From: Coix lacryma-jobi var. lacryma-jobi
Lineage: Eukaryota; Streptophyta; Magnoliopsida; Poales; Poaceae
Length of the DNA stretch: 64,000 nucleotides
Reading direction: 5' to 3'
Assembly: GCA_009763385.1 (NCBI GenBank)
Contig: CM019824.1
Span: 154,014,305-154,078,304 of the forward strand
The position numbers and the translations under genes were made by a program. The notes under the pieces were generated by a model. It was not told the origin of the DNA and did not search any database. It saw only the letters and a list, made by a program, of their open reading frames with translations. Below, in pieces: positions 1-12,148 of this stretch; position 1 is the first letter of the stretch, and each line of letters starts with the position of its first letter.

Positions 1-1993
1 GATCGTCAACAATCGGGAGGCCACGGGGCGCATCGCCAAGTGGTCCGCCGAACTAATGGGGAGACCATCACCTATGCCCCGCGAAAGGCCATCAAGTCGC
101 AAGCGTTGGCGGACTTCGTTGCTGAATGGACCGACACTCAGCTCCCGCCGCCGCACAGATTCAAGCCGAGCTCTGGACCATGTACTTCGATGGATCCCTC
201 ACGAAGACGGGGGCAGGAGCAGGCCTGCTCTTCATCTCACCCCTCGGAGTACACATGCGCTACCTGCTACGCTTGCACTTCCCGCCTCCAACAACGTCGC
301 CGAGTACGAGGCCCTCGTCAATGGCTGCTGCGCATCGCCCTCGAGCTCGGGGTCCGACGCCTCGACGCCCGAGGAGACTCGCAGCTCGTCGTCAACCAGG
401 TTATGAAGGCTTCAAGCTGCATCGATCCCAAGATGGAGGCATACTGCGGGAGGTGCGCAAGCTGGAAGACAAGTTTTACGGCCTCGAGCTCAACCACGTA
501 GCTCGGAAATACAACGAGGCCGCAGACGAGCTGGCAAAGTTGGCGTCCACGCGCGGCACGGTACCGCCAGACGTCTTCTCGAGGGACGTCTTCGAGCCAT
601 CCGTCGAAATCGACCCGGGGGCTGGCCCTCGACGCCACCCCTCGAGCAAGACACGGGGGCTCGACTCTCAACGCCACCCCTCGAGAAGGACCCCTCGACG
701 TCCGCAGAGGCGATGCAGGTCGACGCACACGCCTCTTCGTCATCACGGCCTCGACTGGCGGACGCCCTACCTCGACTACCTGACGCGAGGCGAGCTACCA
801 GAAGACAAGACGGAGGCCCGACGCATCGCTCGGAGGGCCAAGACCTACGTCATCTACGGCGACGAACGGGAGCTATACCGACGAAGTCCGACTGGGATCC
901 TTCAACGCTGCATCCCACTCGAGGAAGGGCGCAAGCTCCTCGACGATATGCACTCGGGGGCTTGCGGCCACCACGCAGCGCCGAGGGCCCTGGTTGGGAA
1001 CGCTTTCCGTCAAGGCTTCTATTGGCCGACCGCCATTGGGGACGCCAAGCGTTTGGTCCAAGCGTGCCATGGGTGTCAATTCTACGCCAAGCAAACGCAC
1101 CAGCCCGCACACGCCCTGCAGATGATCCCAATCACTTGGCCATTTGCCGTTTGGGGGCTCGACCTCGTGGGTCCCCTCAAAAGGACAAGTGGAGGGTACA
1201 CACACATGCTCGTGGCCGTCGACAAGTTCACCAAGTGGATCGAGGCTAAGCCGATAGGAGACCCCACCTCCGAGAAGGCTGTCGAGTTCATCGCCAACAT
1301 CATGTACCGGTTCGGGGTGCCTAATGTCATCATCACCGACAATGGCACCCAATTCACGGGCAAAAAGTTCACCAACTTCTGCGATGACAACAACATTCGC
1401 GTAACCTGGCCTCGGTCGCATACCCCAATGCAACGGGCAGGTCGAGCGCGCCAACGGCATGATACTCCATGGGCTAAAGCCGAGGCTGTTCAAGACCCTC
1501 AAGAATTTCGGAAAGGGGTGGGCTACAGAACTCCCCTCGGTGCTGTGGGGCCTCAGGACTACGCCGTTCGAGCCACCGGGTTCACTCCGTTTTTCCTAAC
1601 CTACGGCGCCGAGGCCGTCTTACCTACGGACCTCGAGTACGGCTCACCTCGACTTCGAGCCTACAACGAGCAAACCAGTGACGAAAGGCTCGCCAACGCC
1701 AAGGACCAGCTCGAGGAGGCCGAGACGTGGCGCTCATCAACTCTGCACGCTACCAGCAAACACTTCGATGCTACCACGACAAGCACGTGCGCAAAAGGGA
1801 CCTGGCGGTGGGGGACCTCGTGCTTCGACGGCTGCAAGATAATCGAGGGCGCCATAAGCTCACCCCTCCGTGGGAAGGCCCATACACCGTGGCCGAAGTG
1901 CTCAAGCCAGGCACATACAAGCTCTACGACGACCAAGGCAGGATCCTGGCGAACGCGTGGAACATATCTCAGCTACGTCGCTTCTACCCTTAA
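1..1993 (+). pseudogene. Ty3/gypsy pol, 3' part: RNase H, integrase and chromatin-binding tail (frameshifted)
   Basis: The fragment enters the window near the RT/RNase H connection. An RNase H start is visible near 180 (motif YFDGS), followed by a degraded RNase H body in several frames. From about 750 there is an integrase with an HHCC zinc-binding region (C-terminal pair CHGC near 1065) and a DDE core beginning at GLDLVGP near 1155, with ITDNGTQF near 1336. The frame slips after about 1410, and the third catalytic residue region is damaged. A GPY/F-type module (PPWEGPY) is readable in another frame at 1727-1993, ending FYP and a stop. Integrase would insert the cDNA copy and RNase H would degrade the RNA template, but at least three frame changes make this copy inactive. 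GC content is high, as in the rest of the element. Confidence 0.85.
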
Positions 1994-2532
1994 GGCCCTC
2001 GAGGCCTTGTTCATTTTATCACTTTGTACAAACATTGTCAAAATGAATGAACAAACTCGTGCATTTCGTTCATGTTGCTTCTATCTTAAGGTAGCCTCGA
2101 CCCTGCCTGCTCAGGGTCGAGCCTCCCTCGGGGCTGACGGGGGGGCCTCCCCCCCCCCCCAGACTCCGAAAAAAACGCGTTTTTCTTTTCAAAAATTTGA
2201 CCCTCGTCTCGACTCGCGCCTCGAGTGAACTAGCGACGTCTAAATCTTAAAGTACCTCGAGCCTCCAAGGTCGGGGGCGTCGACGTAGACGGCCGCCTAC
2301 GCCCCCGGCTACGGTGCCCTACCTACGCCTCCCTCGAGGGGCTCGCGACGTATCGAAGGAACACAGACTAAGTTAGCAGAAACTCGAGCTTGCGACAAAG
2401 AGAAGCGGTCAAACGCATTTGAAAAGAAAACAACTCTTTTCATAAACAAATCACATATACATTCGGGTCTCGACGTACCCTCATTTATAGAATTCTTACA
2501 AGGGCCTCGACGCCCAAATTGGCACGCAGGCC
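1994..2532. other. Retrotransposon 3' noncoding spacer between pol and the antisense gene
   Basis: The stretch lies between the convergent ends of pol and the antisense gene. It contains a T-rich segment with TTTGTACAAA near 2025 and G- and C-runs near 2140-2160. A homologous spacer occurs in the third element at about 47400-48100. No coding signal is seen. Confidence 0.6.
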
Positions 2533-5500
2533 TCAGTCCTCGTCGGTGCGGTACTCCTCCCCGAGGTCCACGATGGCAGGCTCGACCTCGACGCCCGAGC
2601 TCGAAGGAGGAGGGCTCCCGACACCGCTGCTGGCGTCAGGAGGCAGCACGTCCTCCTCGAAGATCTTCGCAGCGACGTCCCCGGCCTCTCCATCTTCTCC
2701 AAAATTTTGTCGACACGGCGGTTGTTCCACTCCTCATCCTTCCCCTCGATCTCGATGAAGCCATTCGCGACAACGTGGACCGGGAAGCGGAAACCAGAGC
2801 GAACAACCGCGAGTGTCTGCTTGACGCCGTGATGGAGAGCTTGCCGGACACGGTCCCGCGCGGCTGCGTCGAAGAAGCACAAGGCGTCGACCAAGGCATC
2901 GCCCCGAGCCATTGCACCTTCTGCCGCGGTCACAGGAGGAGCACCCCACATGGGGCCGAGCCGGTCGAGAGAAGAGCGAGCCCGCTCCGCCACCATCGTC
3001 TCATCTTGGAGTTGGTCCAAGAGAGCCTGGTTCGTCCGCGGAGCTCCTCGACCGTCTTCTCGTTCTCGACCCCTGCGCAAACAAACAAGGAAGAGTGAGA
3101 CTGCGGCGTAACAAAAACTTCGAGAACCAAACAAGAACAAGGTGTAAGCCTCACCGTCGCAGTGTTGCCCCAGTGCGGCGAGGTCGCTGGTCAGGCCCTC
3201 AGCACGCTGCTCCAGCCTGCGCTTCTCGGCCAGCGTGAGGAGCTTCTCGGACCTAAGGTCCTCGATCAGCCGGCCCGCCTCCACCAGGGCCAGATCCTTG
3301 CGGATCACCTCCTGCCGCGCCGCCCCCCCCCGCTCGGCGCTCGGGCGGTGGCGACCACTCACGGCGTCTTCGGCCTCTTTTCTCGCCGCCTCCGCTGCGG
3401 TTCGGGCAGCGGCGGCCTCGCCACGGGCGTCAGCAGCCTCCTGCTTCGCCGCCTCGGCTTCAGCCCGGGCAGAGGTGGCCTCGCTTCGGGCGTCCGCGGC
3501 CTCCTTCCTCGACGCTTCGAGAACGGCGGCGGCCTCCTCCTTGGATCGAGCGACCTCGCCTCGAGCCACCCGGACCTCCGCCTCCGCCTCGTTAAGCCGC
3601 TCGCCATCTGGGCGTTCCGGCTCAGCTCCGCGCGGAGATCTCGAAGCTCCGCCTCAGCCCGCGCGAGGGGAGGGGCTGACACCTGTGGACCGGCCCGCCT
3701 CCTCGGAGCAGGACCGCTCCGCCTCCGCCATAAGCACGGCCACCTCCCGGAAGATGGACCGCACCTCGCGCGGGGCCCCCCGCTGGGCCGGCTGCTCGAT
3801 GGGAACCACGGCAAGGGGCGGGCTCAGTGGGACGGGAAACGGCCATATCGGTCGGTCGAGCTCGATGTCGGGCAGATCCTCCTCCGCCTCGAGCTGCCCC
3901 GACAGCGACCCGCCGCCCGACGGCACGAGCCCCGACTCCCTCCGTCCCTCCGCCGGCACTTCCTGTTGCGGATCGATCGAGGGAAGGCTCGACCCCGGGC
4001 CCTCTTCCCCGGCCGGGCCCTCGGCGCCTTGTCGGCGCTAGCCGGCACCTCGGGCGCCCTCCACCGTCATCGAGCCCGCGGCGAGGAGCGGCCCCTGCTC
4101 CAGCTCGTTCAGGAGGTCCTCCACCGTCGGCTCCTTCTCCGCCGCCGACGCCTCTTCCCCCCCCCCTCCCTCCTCCGCAGCCCGGCCGTGCGTGCGGAGC
4201 CACAAGGGCGCAGTCTCCTCAGCCCAGACGCCGGCGGGGCCGTGCTCGCCCCAGGCGCTTCCCCGGAACACCGTCGTGGTGAGGGGAAGGATGGCGCTCC
4301 CAGTTGGCACCATCGCGGGAGGAGGAGGAGGGGGAGGAGGCAGCGCTTCGGCGGATACGGTGGTGGCAGGCTCGATGCCATGAGCTGAGGCCCCTGCAAT
4401 ACGAGATGACGGAGATGTCAGAACCAGGAAGAGTACCTCGACCCCCGTGGTCGATGGCGACGGCCTCACCAAAATTCGCGACGATCATCCGGCCCCCTCG
4501 AGCCATGGCAGCTCGGGCCTTCTCCAGCCAAGCGGCTTCTCTAGCGGAGGAAGGTGCCATACCTCGAGGTGCCTGTGCCTCGACGGGGCTCGAGGTCTTG
4601 GCCCGCTTGGACGAAGCGAGGTCCACCTCCTGGTAGGAGCGCTTCCCCCTGAGAAGATGGAGATGGCACGCGTCATCAAAAGCAAAGAGGTGACCTCACT
4701 ACCGACGAGACCCAAGGAAACTACCACCCGAGCGGCGGCTGGGCTTCTTCCCGGAATCGCCGGACCCACTCGGGGGCTTCGAGCCCACCCCACGGCTCGA
4801 GCCCTGCGCCTGGGCCGTCTCCACAGGGCTGGGATGGGGGAGGGCTCCCGACGCCTCCCATGGCTCGACCTCGAGGGAGAGCCCTCCTTCCCCCCCATCG
4901 CGGGAGGGCGACCGCACCACCCTCGTGCTGACGTCGTGGCGCTCGCCCCGGCGCGGGCTCCGGGACCTGCTCCGGCCCCGCTGGTGGTCGCGCCCTCCCG
5001 CGTCCGCTTCCTCGTCCGGCGGCGGTGCGGCGATGGACTCCGGGGACGCTCGCGCCCCTGGTCACGAGACGCTCGGGGGCTCCCTCCCCGACGCTCGTGA
5101 TGGCGCGGGTCGACGCCTCTTCTTGGCGCCCGCCCCTCCGCGGGCTCGACGGCGCCCTTGACGGCTCCGGGGTCGGGCCCGAGAACCTTCTCAACCTGTC
5201 GACCGCCTCTCGAGGCCGACCCCTCTCGAGACCCCCCTCTGGGCTGACGCGGGCGCCTCCGTTGGCGCTGTGGCGGAGGCGCTCCGGTCGGGGCTTCCTT
5301 ACGACCAGGGGCGCATCCGGCGCGGAGCTCGACGACCTCGGGCCCCCGACGAGCAGGGATCGGCGCCGCCTTCCGCGTGCGTCCCGCCGACCCTTTGTCG
5401 GTGGGACCTCCAGTGTACCCTCCTGCACAGAGGAGCGGTCAGCCCTGTCATCGACGAGCCCCGCGCGCATCAAGCGCGCATCCATCCCCTCGTCGTCGCC

Positions 5501-6795
5501 TCCTCCTCATCACCACTCCCTCCTCCGAGCTCGAGGAGCTCAGCTCGGGGACCCGTCCCAGGCTGACGGTTACGACGAGCCTTCGCCAGTCTCTGCTCCC
5601 GAGCTAAGCGACGCAAGTTTTTATCTTTCTCTTCTTCTTTTTGGCATCCTTGCTCTCCTTGTCCTTCTGAGCAGAGAGGCGCCTCACCTGAGAATCCGCG
5701 GCGTCCTCCCTCACCGGGGGCCCCGACGCGCGACAAGTAAATGCCCCTGAAGAAAGAAGAAGCGTGATGAGACAAACCACAAGACGATGCAAACGGATCG
5801 AAGGAGGAAGAAGGGGGAGGAGGCTCGAGATAGCTCGACTCGAGGGAGGCTTACCAGGTCGAGACACCCCTCGTCGGGTGCCATCGCAACCAGGTTGGAG
5901 AGTTCAGGGACGAACGGCCCTGGATCGTGATCGACACCCGGGAGACGCCCTCGTTCCGGGACAGCCTCTCTTCGGCCATCCTCGAGCGATTGAGCGCCTC
6001 GAGCTGAGCCTGCGGGCCCATCTCGTGCATAAGAAGGGGGCGGTCCGCCAGCGGAAACTCTTCGCTGGTGGAACGCCCAAATGACCGCTTGCACGGTCAG
6101 CTTCTTCTCATCCACCAGCGTCTTCATCATCTCCATCAGCGGGCAGGGCCAGTGGCGTTGCCTGTCCGCCGCAACGCCCCAGGTCCACTTCTCCGGGCGT
6201 CGAGTAAGGACCCTGCCGGTGTACTGCGGAAGGAGGCCACCTTCGTTCCGCAGATAGAACCAATGGTCGTCCCACCCGGCCTGGTTGGTGGAAAGCTTGT
6301 ATCGCAGGTACTCGCGGGGGACATTGGCCGACGAGGTCCCCCGCCTCGCGGTGATGGCAAGGGAGCCCATGCGCACGGGCCGCCTCCCGCTGGGCTTCAG
6401 GGACTTGATGAAGAGCTCGCCCCGGAAGAGATGGACGAACATCTCCCAGTGCGGCTCCATCTTCAGGTACCCCTCGCACACCGCGGCGAATATGGCGGCG
6501 TGCGAGATGGAGTTGGGGGAGAAGTGTTGCAGCTCCACCTCGAAATGGTGGGCAAGCCCTCGCAAGAAGCGGCTCGGCGGGACGCCGAGCCCCATACGGT
6601 GGTAGCGCGTGAAGCTCACCACGTACCCCTCCGGCGGGTGCGGCTCCCGGTGCTCCGCCGACGGGATAACCCACCATGCGGGTCCCCCTCCGGGTTGGGG
6701 CGCAGAAGCCCCTGGGCCACCAGCGAGTCCATTTCGCTCTGCGTCACCTTCGACGGGCTCCAGTCTCGCCGGCAGCATCTGTGTCTGGGCGGCCA
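2533..6795 (-). pseudogene. Antisense accessory gene of the Tat-type element, copy 1 (Transposase_28 / 'putative gypsy type transposon' domain), decayed
   Basis: The gene is transcribed opposite to gag-pol. The N-terminal exon (6795 to about 5855) encodes the plant domain known as 'putative gypsy type transposon' (Pfam Transposase_28); its conserved core reads GYVVSFTRYHRMGLGVPPSR. A donor GTAAGC lies at 5854/5853. Downstream come basic and acidic low-complexity exons, a long Ala/Glu/Arg coiled coil (3569 to about 3150) and a C-terminal acidic end with IFEEDV, stopping at 2533. The same order is seen in the copy at 48108-51407. Compared with the second copy (14289-13345), exon 1 shows local runs of altered frame that later return, so it carries compensating small indels. 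The middle (3600-5600) cannot be read in one frame. The biochemical role of this protein family is not established. Expression would start from the TATA box at 6935-6942. Confidence 0.75.
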
Positions 6796-6934
6796 TGACG
6801 GTGGCGCGGCGCGGATCGAGCAGCGGACGGGCGGCCGGAATCCCCAATCGACTAGCTCGAAGGAGAGGGCGCGTAAGGCTACGGCGGCGGCGAAGGCAAA
6901 GGCAAAGTAAAGGTTCTTTCTTTTCCCCTCTTTC

Positions 6935-6942
6935 GATATTTA
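6935..6942 (-). promoter_or_regulatory. TATA box of the antisense gene, copy 1
   Basis: TATAAATA is read on the minus strand 140 bp upstream of the ATG at 6795. The same octamer sits 142 bp upstream of the ATG in copy 2 and 244 bp upstream in copy 3, which supports it as a core promoter element. Confidence 0.6.
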
Positions 6943-6999
6943 TAGGGGGAAATCCAGACGGGCGGATCTCCCACGACGTAAAAAGGTAACCGAATGCAT

Positions 7000-8197
7000 T
7001 CAATGCGCCCACCTAACCACGTCTCGAGCCGGATGCAGGGCACGCGTTACCTCCCATTCGCTCCCTCCACTACCCGGCCCGCCACGACCGTCGCTCCGGC
7101 TTCGCGCCGCCGCTCTCCCCGACGTTTTCCGCCTAAAAAGGCGTGCCCAACGGGCAGAAGGACTCCCAGACGACGGAGGCTTCTTCATAAGGTAAAAACG
7201 GGCCCCGGCCCTAAGTCTCGAAGCAGCGAAGGCTGGCCCTCGAAAAGGGTTCGACAGCCGCTTCGAGCACCCGAGTCAGGGACACCCAGGGGCGCCACTC
7301 GCGGCATTACTCGAGGGCCGAAGCCCTCGAGGCCCCTCACGTGTATCCAAGGCGGGGAGCTCGACGTGCAGTGAGATCCTCCTCGGAGAGGCATCGAGCC
7401 ACCGGTCCTATCGAATGGACCCGGCACTCCTGCAGACTGAGCACCCATGCTTTATGAGACCGCCTCCGGGCCACAGTCGACCCCTAACGAACGGGGCACG
7501 AGCTCTCACTTGGATTCCCCGTTACCAGCTCACCGGGAACCTCGATACTCGCCCACTCGGGTAGTACGAGGCATCCCCCTCGCATCCGATCGAAAGGACT
7601 CGCGGGATGACAAGCCAGGGCAATCGGCATGCCGGACAGCTCGAGGAGCCGGCCAGTCGGTTCAGCCTGGCACCCCCGACGAAAGAGGGTAAACTAAAAA
7701 CTCGGACAGTTGCGACTAATCTCTTTTCTTTGTGTGAGCATGAGATTTTCAGGCCTCGGGCGACGCTCGACCTCCATCTCGCCCGAGCCCTCGAGGCCGA
7801 CCTCGAACGATCTCGTTCTCCGTCTCGCCAAGAGCCCTCCGAGCCAAGCCTCGGACGGAGTCTCCACGACAAAAGAAAGGTAACCGCAAACATTTAATGA
7901 GACTACCGAACCACATTTCGAGCCTGTGACAGGTACAACACGGCGCCGCGATCCCCGCTCCCTGACGATCCGCCTAAAAAGGCGCGCCCCTGGGCAGAGG
8001 TTCCCAAACGACGAGGATTCTTCGGAAGCCCACGAGGGAGTTCTAAACCACTCCCCATGGCTCGGGGGCTACACCCGCGGGTGTCGCTCGACACCACGAA
8101 TAAATCGAAAAACCCTCGAGACCAGTTAGCTATCCATCGAGATCCCATCTGGAGCCCCTGCTCGAATGCAAGCACTCAACAAGGGCTCGGGGGCTAC
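7000..8197. repeat. 3' noncoding region of element copy 1 with duplicated modules, ending in a purine-rich tract
   Basis: There is no gene here. It contains two related modules, each with a CCGCCTAAAAAGGCG hairpin-like motif (near 7128 and 7970) followed by GGGCAGAGG/GGGCAGAAGG and a CTTCTTC/TTCTTC tail. It also has about two copies of a GC-rich unit (7745-7860) resembling the LTR tandem repeat. It ends with the probable polypurine tract AAGGGCTCGGGGGCTAC directly before the LTR. Near-identical sequence occurs at 14500-15718 and 52400-53597. Confidence 0.7.
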
Positions 8198-9443
8198 TGT
8201 CGGTGGTACAAAAAGGGTACCCCATCAACGCAAACACCCGACACTCCGTCTCCGTCTCGCCGAGCCCTCCCAGCCAGGCCTCGGGCGAACGCTCCGTCTC
8301 CGTCTCGCCCGAGCCCTCCCAGCCAGGCCTCGGCGAACGCTCTATCTCCGTCTCGCCGAGCCCTCCCAGCCAGGCCTCGGGCGAACGCTCTATCCCGTCT
8401 CGCCCGAGCCTCCCAGCCAGGCCTCGGGCGAGCACGTCGCTCTCCTCCGTCTCGCTCGAGCCCTCCAGACCTCGGGCAAGCGCGCCCCCACACCTCGAGC
8501 TTAACACACGGACCTCGAGCTGTACAGACAGCCGTACCAGCCCATACCACGCATTTAATGCCTTCACCTACTCCGGTCATGTCCACTAGTGCACAGCATG
8601 TACCACAGTAACTCGGTGTAAAGGTCAAGTCTCGTTTTCACCACAAGCATGGGCAAAAGGGCACCAGTACAGCACTGTTCGGCCAAGCCAGGCACTGTAA
8701 CCCCTCGAGGCCGGCTACGCGCCCTCGAGCCCTGCACTGTAACCCTCGGGCGCGGCTACGCGCTCCTCAGCCCCACTGTAACACTTCGAGGCCGGCTCCG
8801 CGCCCCTCGAGCCCCCGTGGCACCACCTCGAAGCCGGCTCCGCGCCCTTCGAGCCCTAACTACTTTCGTGCTATTGGAGGACAGGTACCCCAAGACCCGG
8901 AGGGACCCCGCCGCGTACTGTACATTCCGGGATGGGTGCTGTACGGCTCCCGCCTTGTCGCGCCACCACGTCCGCGCCCAGGATGGAAGCCACGACCCAA
9001 GGACGCCTCAACAGCGACGATCACATCGGCTCCAGTGGCCCCCCAAGACAGGGTTCCTACCCTTCTCCGTATGGGGCACCATACGCCCCGACACCTGTAA
9101 TACTTTATGTAACCCTGGCCTCCCCTTGCTCTATAAAAGGGGACATAGGGCCCTCATTCAAAGGGACGACACAACACACGAGTCCACACACAGACACGAG
9201 TCCGGACTCGGTCCACGCTCACTGAGCTTGTATTCTCCCCTGTACAAGCACTTAGGTGCAAGTAATACAAGAACATCTCCCCCCGCTGGACGTAGGGCCT
9301 TCTTTGCCCGAACCAGGATAAATCCTTGTGTCCTCTTGCATCACCATCCAGGAAGAGAAGCACGATCATATTTGGCGATCATATTACTCGTTGGCGATCA
9401 TATTACTCGTTGGTGTGATCCCCCGGGTACGAAACACCCGACA
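8198..9443 (+). repeat. LTR shared by the two array copies
   Basis: It starts TGTCGGTGGTAC and ends CACCCGACA, so it has TGTCGG/CCGACA inverted ends. It is about 1246 bp long. U3 carries about four degenerate copies of a 49-bp unit (8245-8440). A TATA box TATAAAA lies at 9132-9138. The end is followed directly by a primer-binding site. Confidence 0.92.
9132..9138 (+). promoter_or_regulatory. LTR TATA box
   Basis: CTATAAAAGGGG is conserved at the same place in all four LTRs of the window (also 16668, 46136 and 54604). It should drive retroelement transcription from the R region about 30 bp downstream. Confidence 0.75.
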
Positions 9444-9444
9444 T

Positions 9445-9462
9445 TGGCGCGCCAGGAGGGAC
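9445..9462 (+). other. Retrotransposon primer-binding site
   Basis: TGGCGCGCCAGG starts one base after the LTR end. It would pair with a tRNA 3' end that finishes in CCA. I do not assign the tRNA. The third element has the same site at 46427. Confidence 0.7.
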
Positions 9463-9498
9463 TTCGCGTGTCCGAGCCGATTTCTCGTTGATTCCTGG

Positions 9499-12148
9499 AT
9501 GGCTTCATCCCCTCTTCTGTTCTCGCTGGTGCCGTCGTCTGGTTCGGAGCCTCGAGTTCCTGGCACAGGCAACGGCAACGAGCTGACTCTGCTCTCCACG
9601 AAGGGCCTGAGCGGAGTGCGTGTCACGCCACCCCGCGCGGGGGCGTAACGCGTGCCCCGCACCACCACACGTCGCCACGTCGCGAGCGGCGCCATCGTCA
9701 CCGTCGTCGCCGGGCGCAGCGGTGCCCGCGGCAAACACCTACGCCCCCGTAGCCGGTGCAGGGTCCCAGGGGAAACCCGCCCGGCGCGCGGCGGAGACCT
9801 CCAGGGCGCACTCACGCCCGCCTAGCGACTTCGCATTCGTCATGCGTACGGACCAGGAGCCAGGCCAGAGGCCTCCGAGCCGTGCGCCGTCGACACCGCT
9901 CTCAGCCTCCTCCCGCACGGGTCGCGCTGCGCTCGACGCCAGCAGTTCCCGGTCGGCCTCGACAACTCTGCGGCTGTATACGTCCACCGCCTCGACGAGC
10001 GCCATCAGGACCAGACGGTGGTGGACCGGGAGCAGCGTTCGGCGCGCTGCTGCAGGCCATGGCCAGCCTGGAAATCGTCCACCCCGCGTGCGTCGACCGC
10101 GACTTCTTGCGACCCCTCGAGCCACCTCGGCGCGCCACCGTCGGAGAATGGTACCGCGAGCTGCGGTCCCAGCATCGGCCAAGGCGGCGTGCCGTCAACA
10201 GCTCCGACTCCGACGAATACGACTACCACGACCCCGACCTCTGGGATCCCACCAGGGAGTGCTTCCAACTCGAGGGAGTCGTATACGATACCGAGGACGA
10301 AGGCGACGACGACAGGCCGGCCCTCGACCTAGAGGGACCTAGCGACGTGGCCGCGGCAGGCGGATCACGCGTTCATGGAAGGGACGAACCTCCCGCACCG
10401 CTGTACCGCCTAAGCACGACGATGGCCGGGCGGCGCAACTCGCACAAGTGCATGAGGCAATCACCAAAGCGAGGAGGAACGGCGACACCTGCTGCAGTTC
10501 CGGCAAACCCTGATGCAGGAACCACCCCCCAGCCCCGAGGGGCCGGAGCTCGAGGCCGGGCTCGAGAGGTCCACCGGCGGATCCTCGAGGACGGGGCACC
10601 AGCACGCCCTGAAGCTTGTTTCCCCGAGCCGCCAGAACGTGGTGGCGGCAGCTATGATGCTCCGTGACCTGCCCGCCGTCTCCAACCCCGATGCTAGGCG
10701 CATGCTCGGAGAAATGAAAAACCTCCTCGAGACAGCCGCGGTGCAGCAGGCCGAGAGCTCGGCGTCACGCCGACGCGGAGCAGCCTCGGGGAGACCGGCG
10801 GACACGCCCCACGACGCTCGCGAGGCATCCGTCCACCAGCCGGATGCCTCTAGAGCTAGGCCAGTCCGCGAACGGATCATCGACAACCGACCACCTCGAG
10901 ACCCCAACGACGCCTGCAACGACATCAACCGACGGCGCAAGGACAAGGGGGCCCAAGAGCGTGGCTATAGCGCCCATCGAGGGGGCGCTACGACAGCGAC
11001 GAGGACCGGCAGGTCCTCGAGCCCCCGGGCCCCCGAGTCTTCAGCCGGGCCATCCGCAGCTCGACCCTCCCCGACCGCTTCCGACCGCCGACCAACATCG
11101 TGAAGTATGACGGGAGGTCGAGCCCAAGCTCTGGCTCTCGGACTTCCGCCTTGGCTGTCAACTGGGCGGAGCGAAAAACGACGACCGCGTGATCATACGT
11201 CAACTCCCACTTTACCTCTCGGACACCGCCCTCGGTGGCTCGAGGGGCTCCCGCCGGATCGGATCCATGACTGGGCCGACCTAGTCAGGGTCTTCGACGG
11301 GAATTTCAAGGGACCTGCGTGCGTCCAGGCAACCCCTGGGACCTACGGCGTTGCAGGCAGGCGGCGGACGAGCCCTCCGCGACTTCGCTCGACGGTTCTC
11401 GAAGCAGCGTCTCGAGCTCCCCCACGTGCCTGACGAGGACGTCATCTCAGCGTTCCTCGCGGGCACAACATGCCAAGAGCTTGTTCATGAGCTAGGACGC
11501 TACCGTCCCGGGACGGTCGAGGACCTGATGGATCGCGTCACTAGCTTCGCTTCGGGCGACGAAGCAGTGGGGGCCTTCTTTGGCCGTACCACGGACAAAG
11601 GCAAGGCGGTGATCGCCCCGGAGGGCTCCAACAAGGGCAACGACGCCAAGAACGACAACAATGACGGCAACAAAAGGAAGAAAAACAAACGCAAGGGCCA
11701 GAAGGCGAAGCGTGGCGCCGATGACGACGACGACAAAGAGGTGCTCGCGGGCGCCCTCGAGCCTAAGAAGCCCGAGGCCCCCCCGATGGGGCTGTTTTCG
11801 ACCAGATGCTCGAGGATCCCTGTACCTACCACAGGGGCCCGTAAACCACAAGTTGAAAGACTGCCGACTGTTGAAGGGCTACTACTCCAAGCTCGGCGAT
11901 AAGAGGGAGGACGCGCCTAAGGGAAAGGATACCGATCGACGCGGCGGCAGAAACGCAGATGGCGACTTCCCCCCGGTGCGCGACTGCTACATGATCTACG
12001 GGGGCCGACCGTCGGGCTCTCAGCTCGAGAAAGAAAGAAGGAGCGCCGGGAAATCTTTTCGCTTGGCCACGACGCCCCCCGGTATCTTGACTGGTCCGAT
12101 GCGCCAATCACGTTCGACCGTGACGACCATCCGGACCGTGTCATAAAC
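9499..12148 (+). pseudogene. Ty3/gypsy gag, array copy 2 (frameshifted)
   Basis: The likely start is the ATG at 9499, shortly after the primer-binding site; the third element starts the same way at 46481. Acidic and low-complexity sequence follows, with DPTRECFQLEGVV near 10245. The Retrotrans_gag core runs from about 11080, with KYDGR and later the stretch ending in GTTCQELVHELGRY near 11500. Next comes a Lys/Asp-rich linker and a zinc knuckle of CHHC type (PCTYH...NHKLKDC, 11818-11870). The conserved pieces alternate between reading frames, with switches near 11100-11350 and 11800, so no intact Gag can be made. Gag would form the particle that packages the RNA. It is followed by protease and RT in the usual order. 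Confidence 0.8.

Noticed and set aside
6068..6910. Plus-strand open frame of 280 codons opposite the antisense gene (repeated at 13411-14196)
   Set aside because: It is the shadow of the Transposase_28 exon. The minus strand carries the domain, the TATA box and the splice donor.
7128..7160. GGCGTGCC/GGCGCGCC in the repeated modules as extra primer-binding sites
   Set aside because: The match to the primer-binding site is limited to the short core, and the position is not next to an LTR end.
8245..8440. Regular 49-bp repeats in the LTR that could suggest a CRISPR-like array
   Set aside because: The units are head-to-tail without unique spacers, lie inside LTRs, and the genome is a plant nuclear genome.
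8649..9491. Long open frame of 280 codons through the LTR
   Set aside because: It is a by-product of GC-rich repetitive sequence, crosses the LTR end and primer-binding site, and has no recognisable domain.
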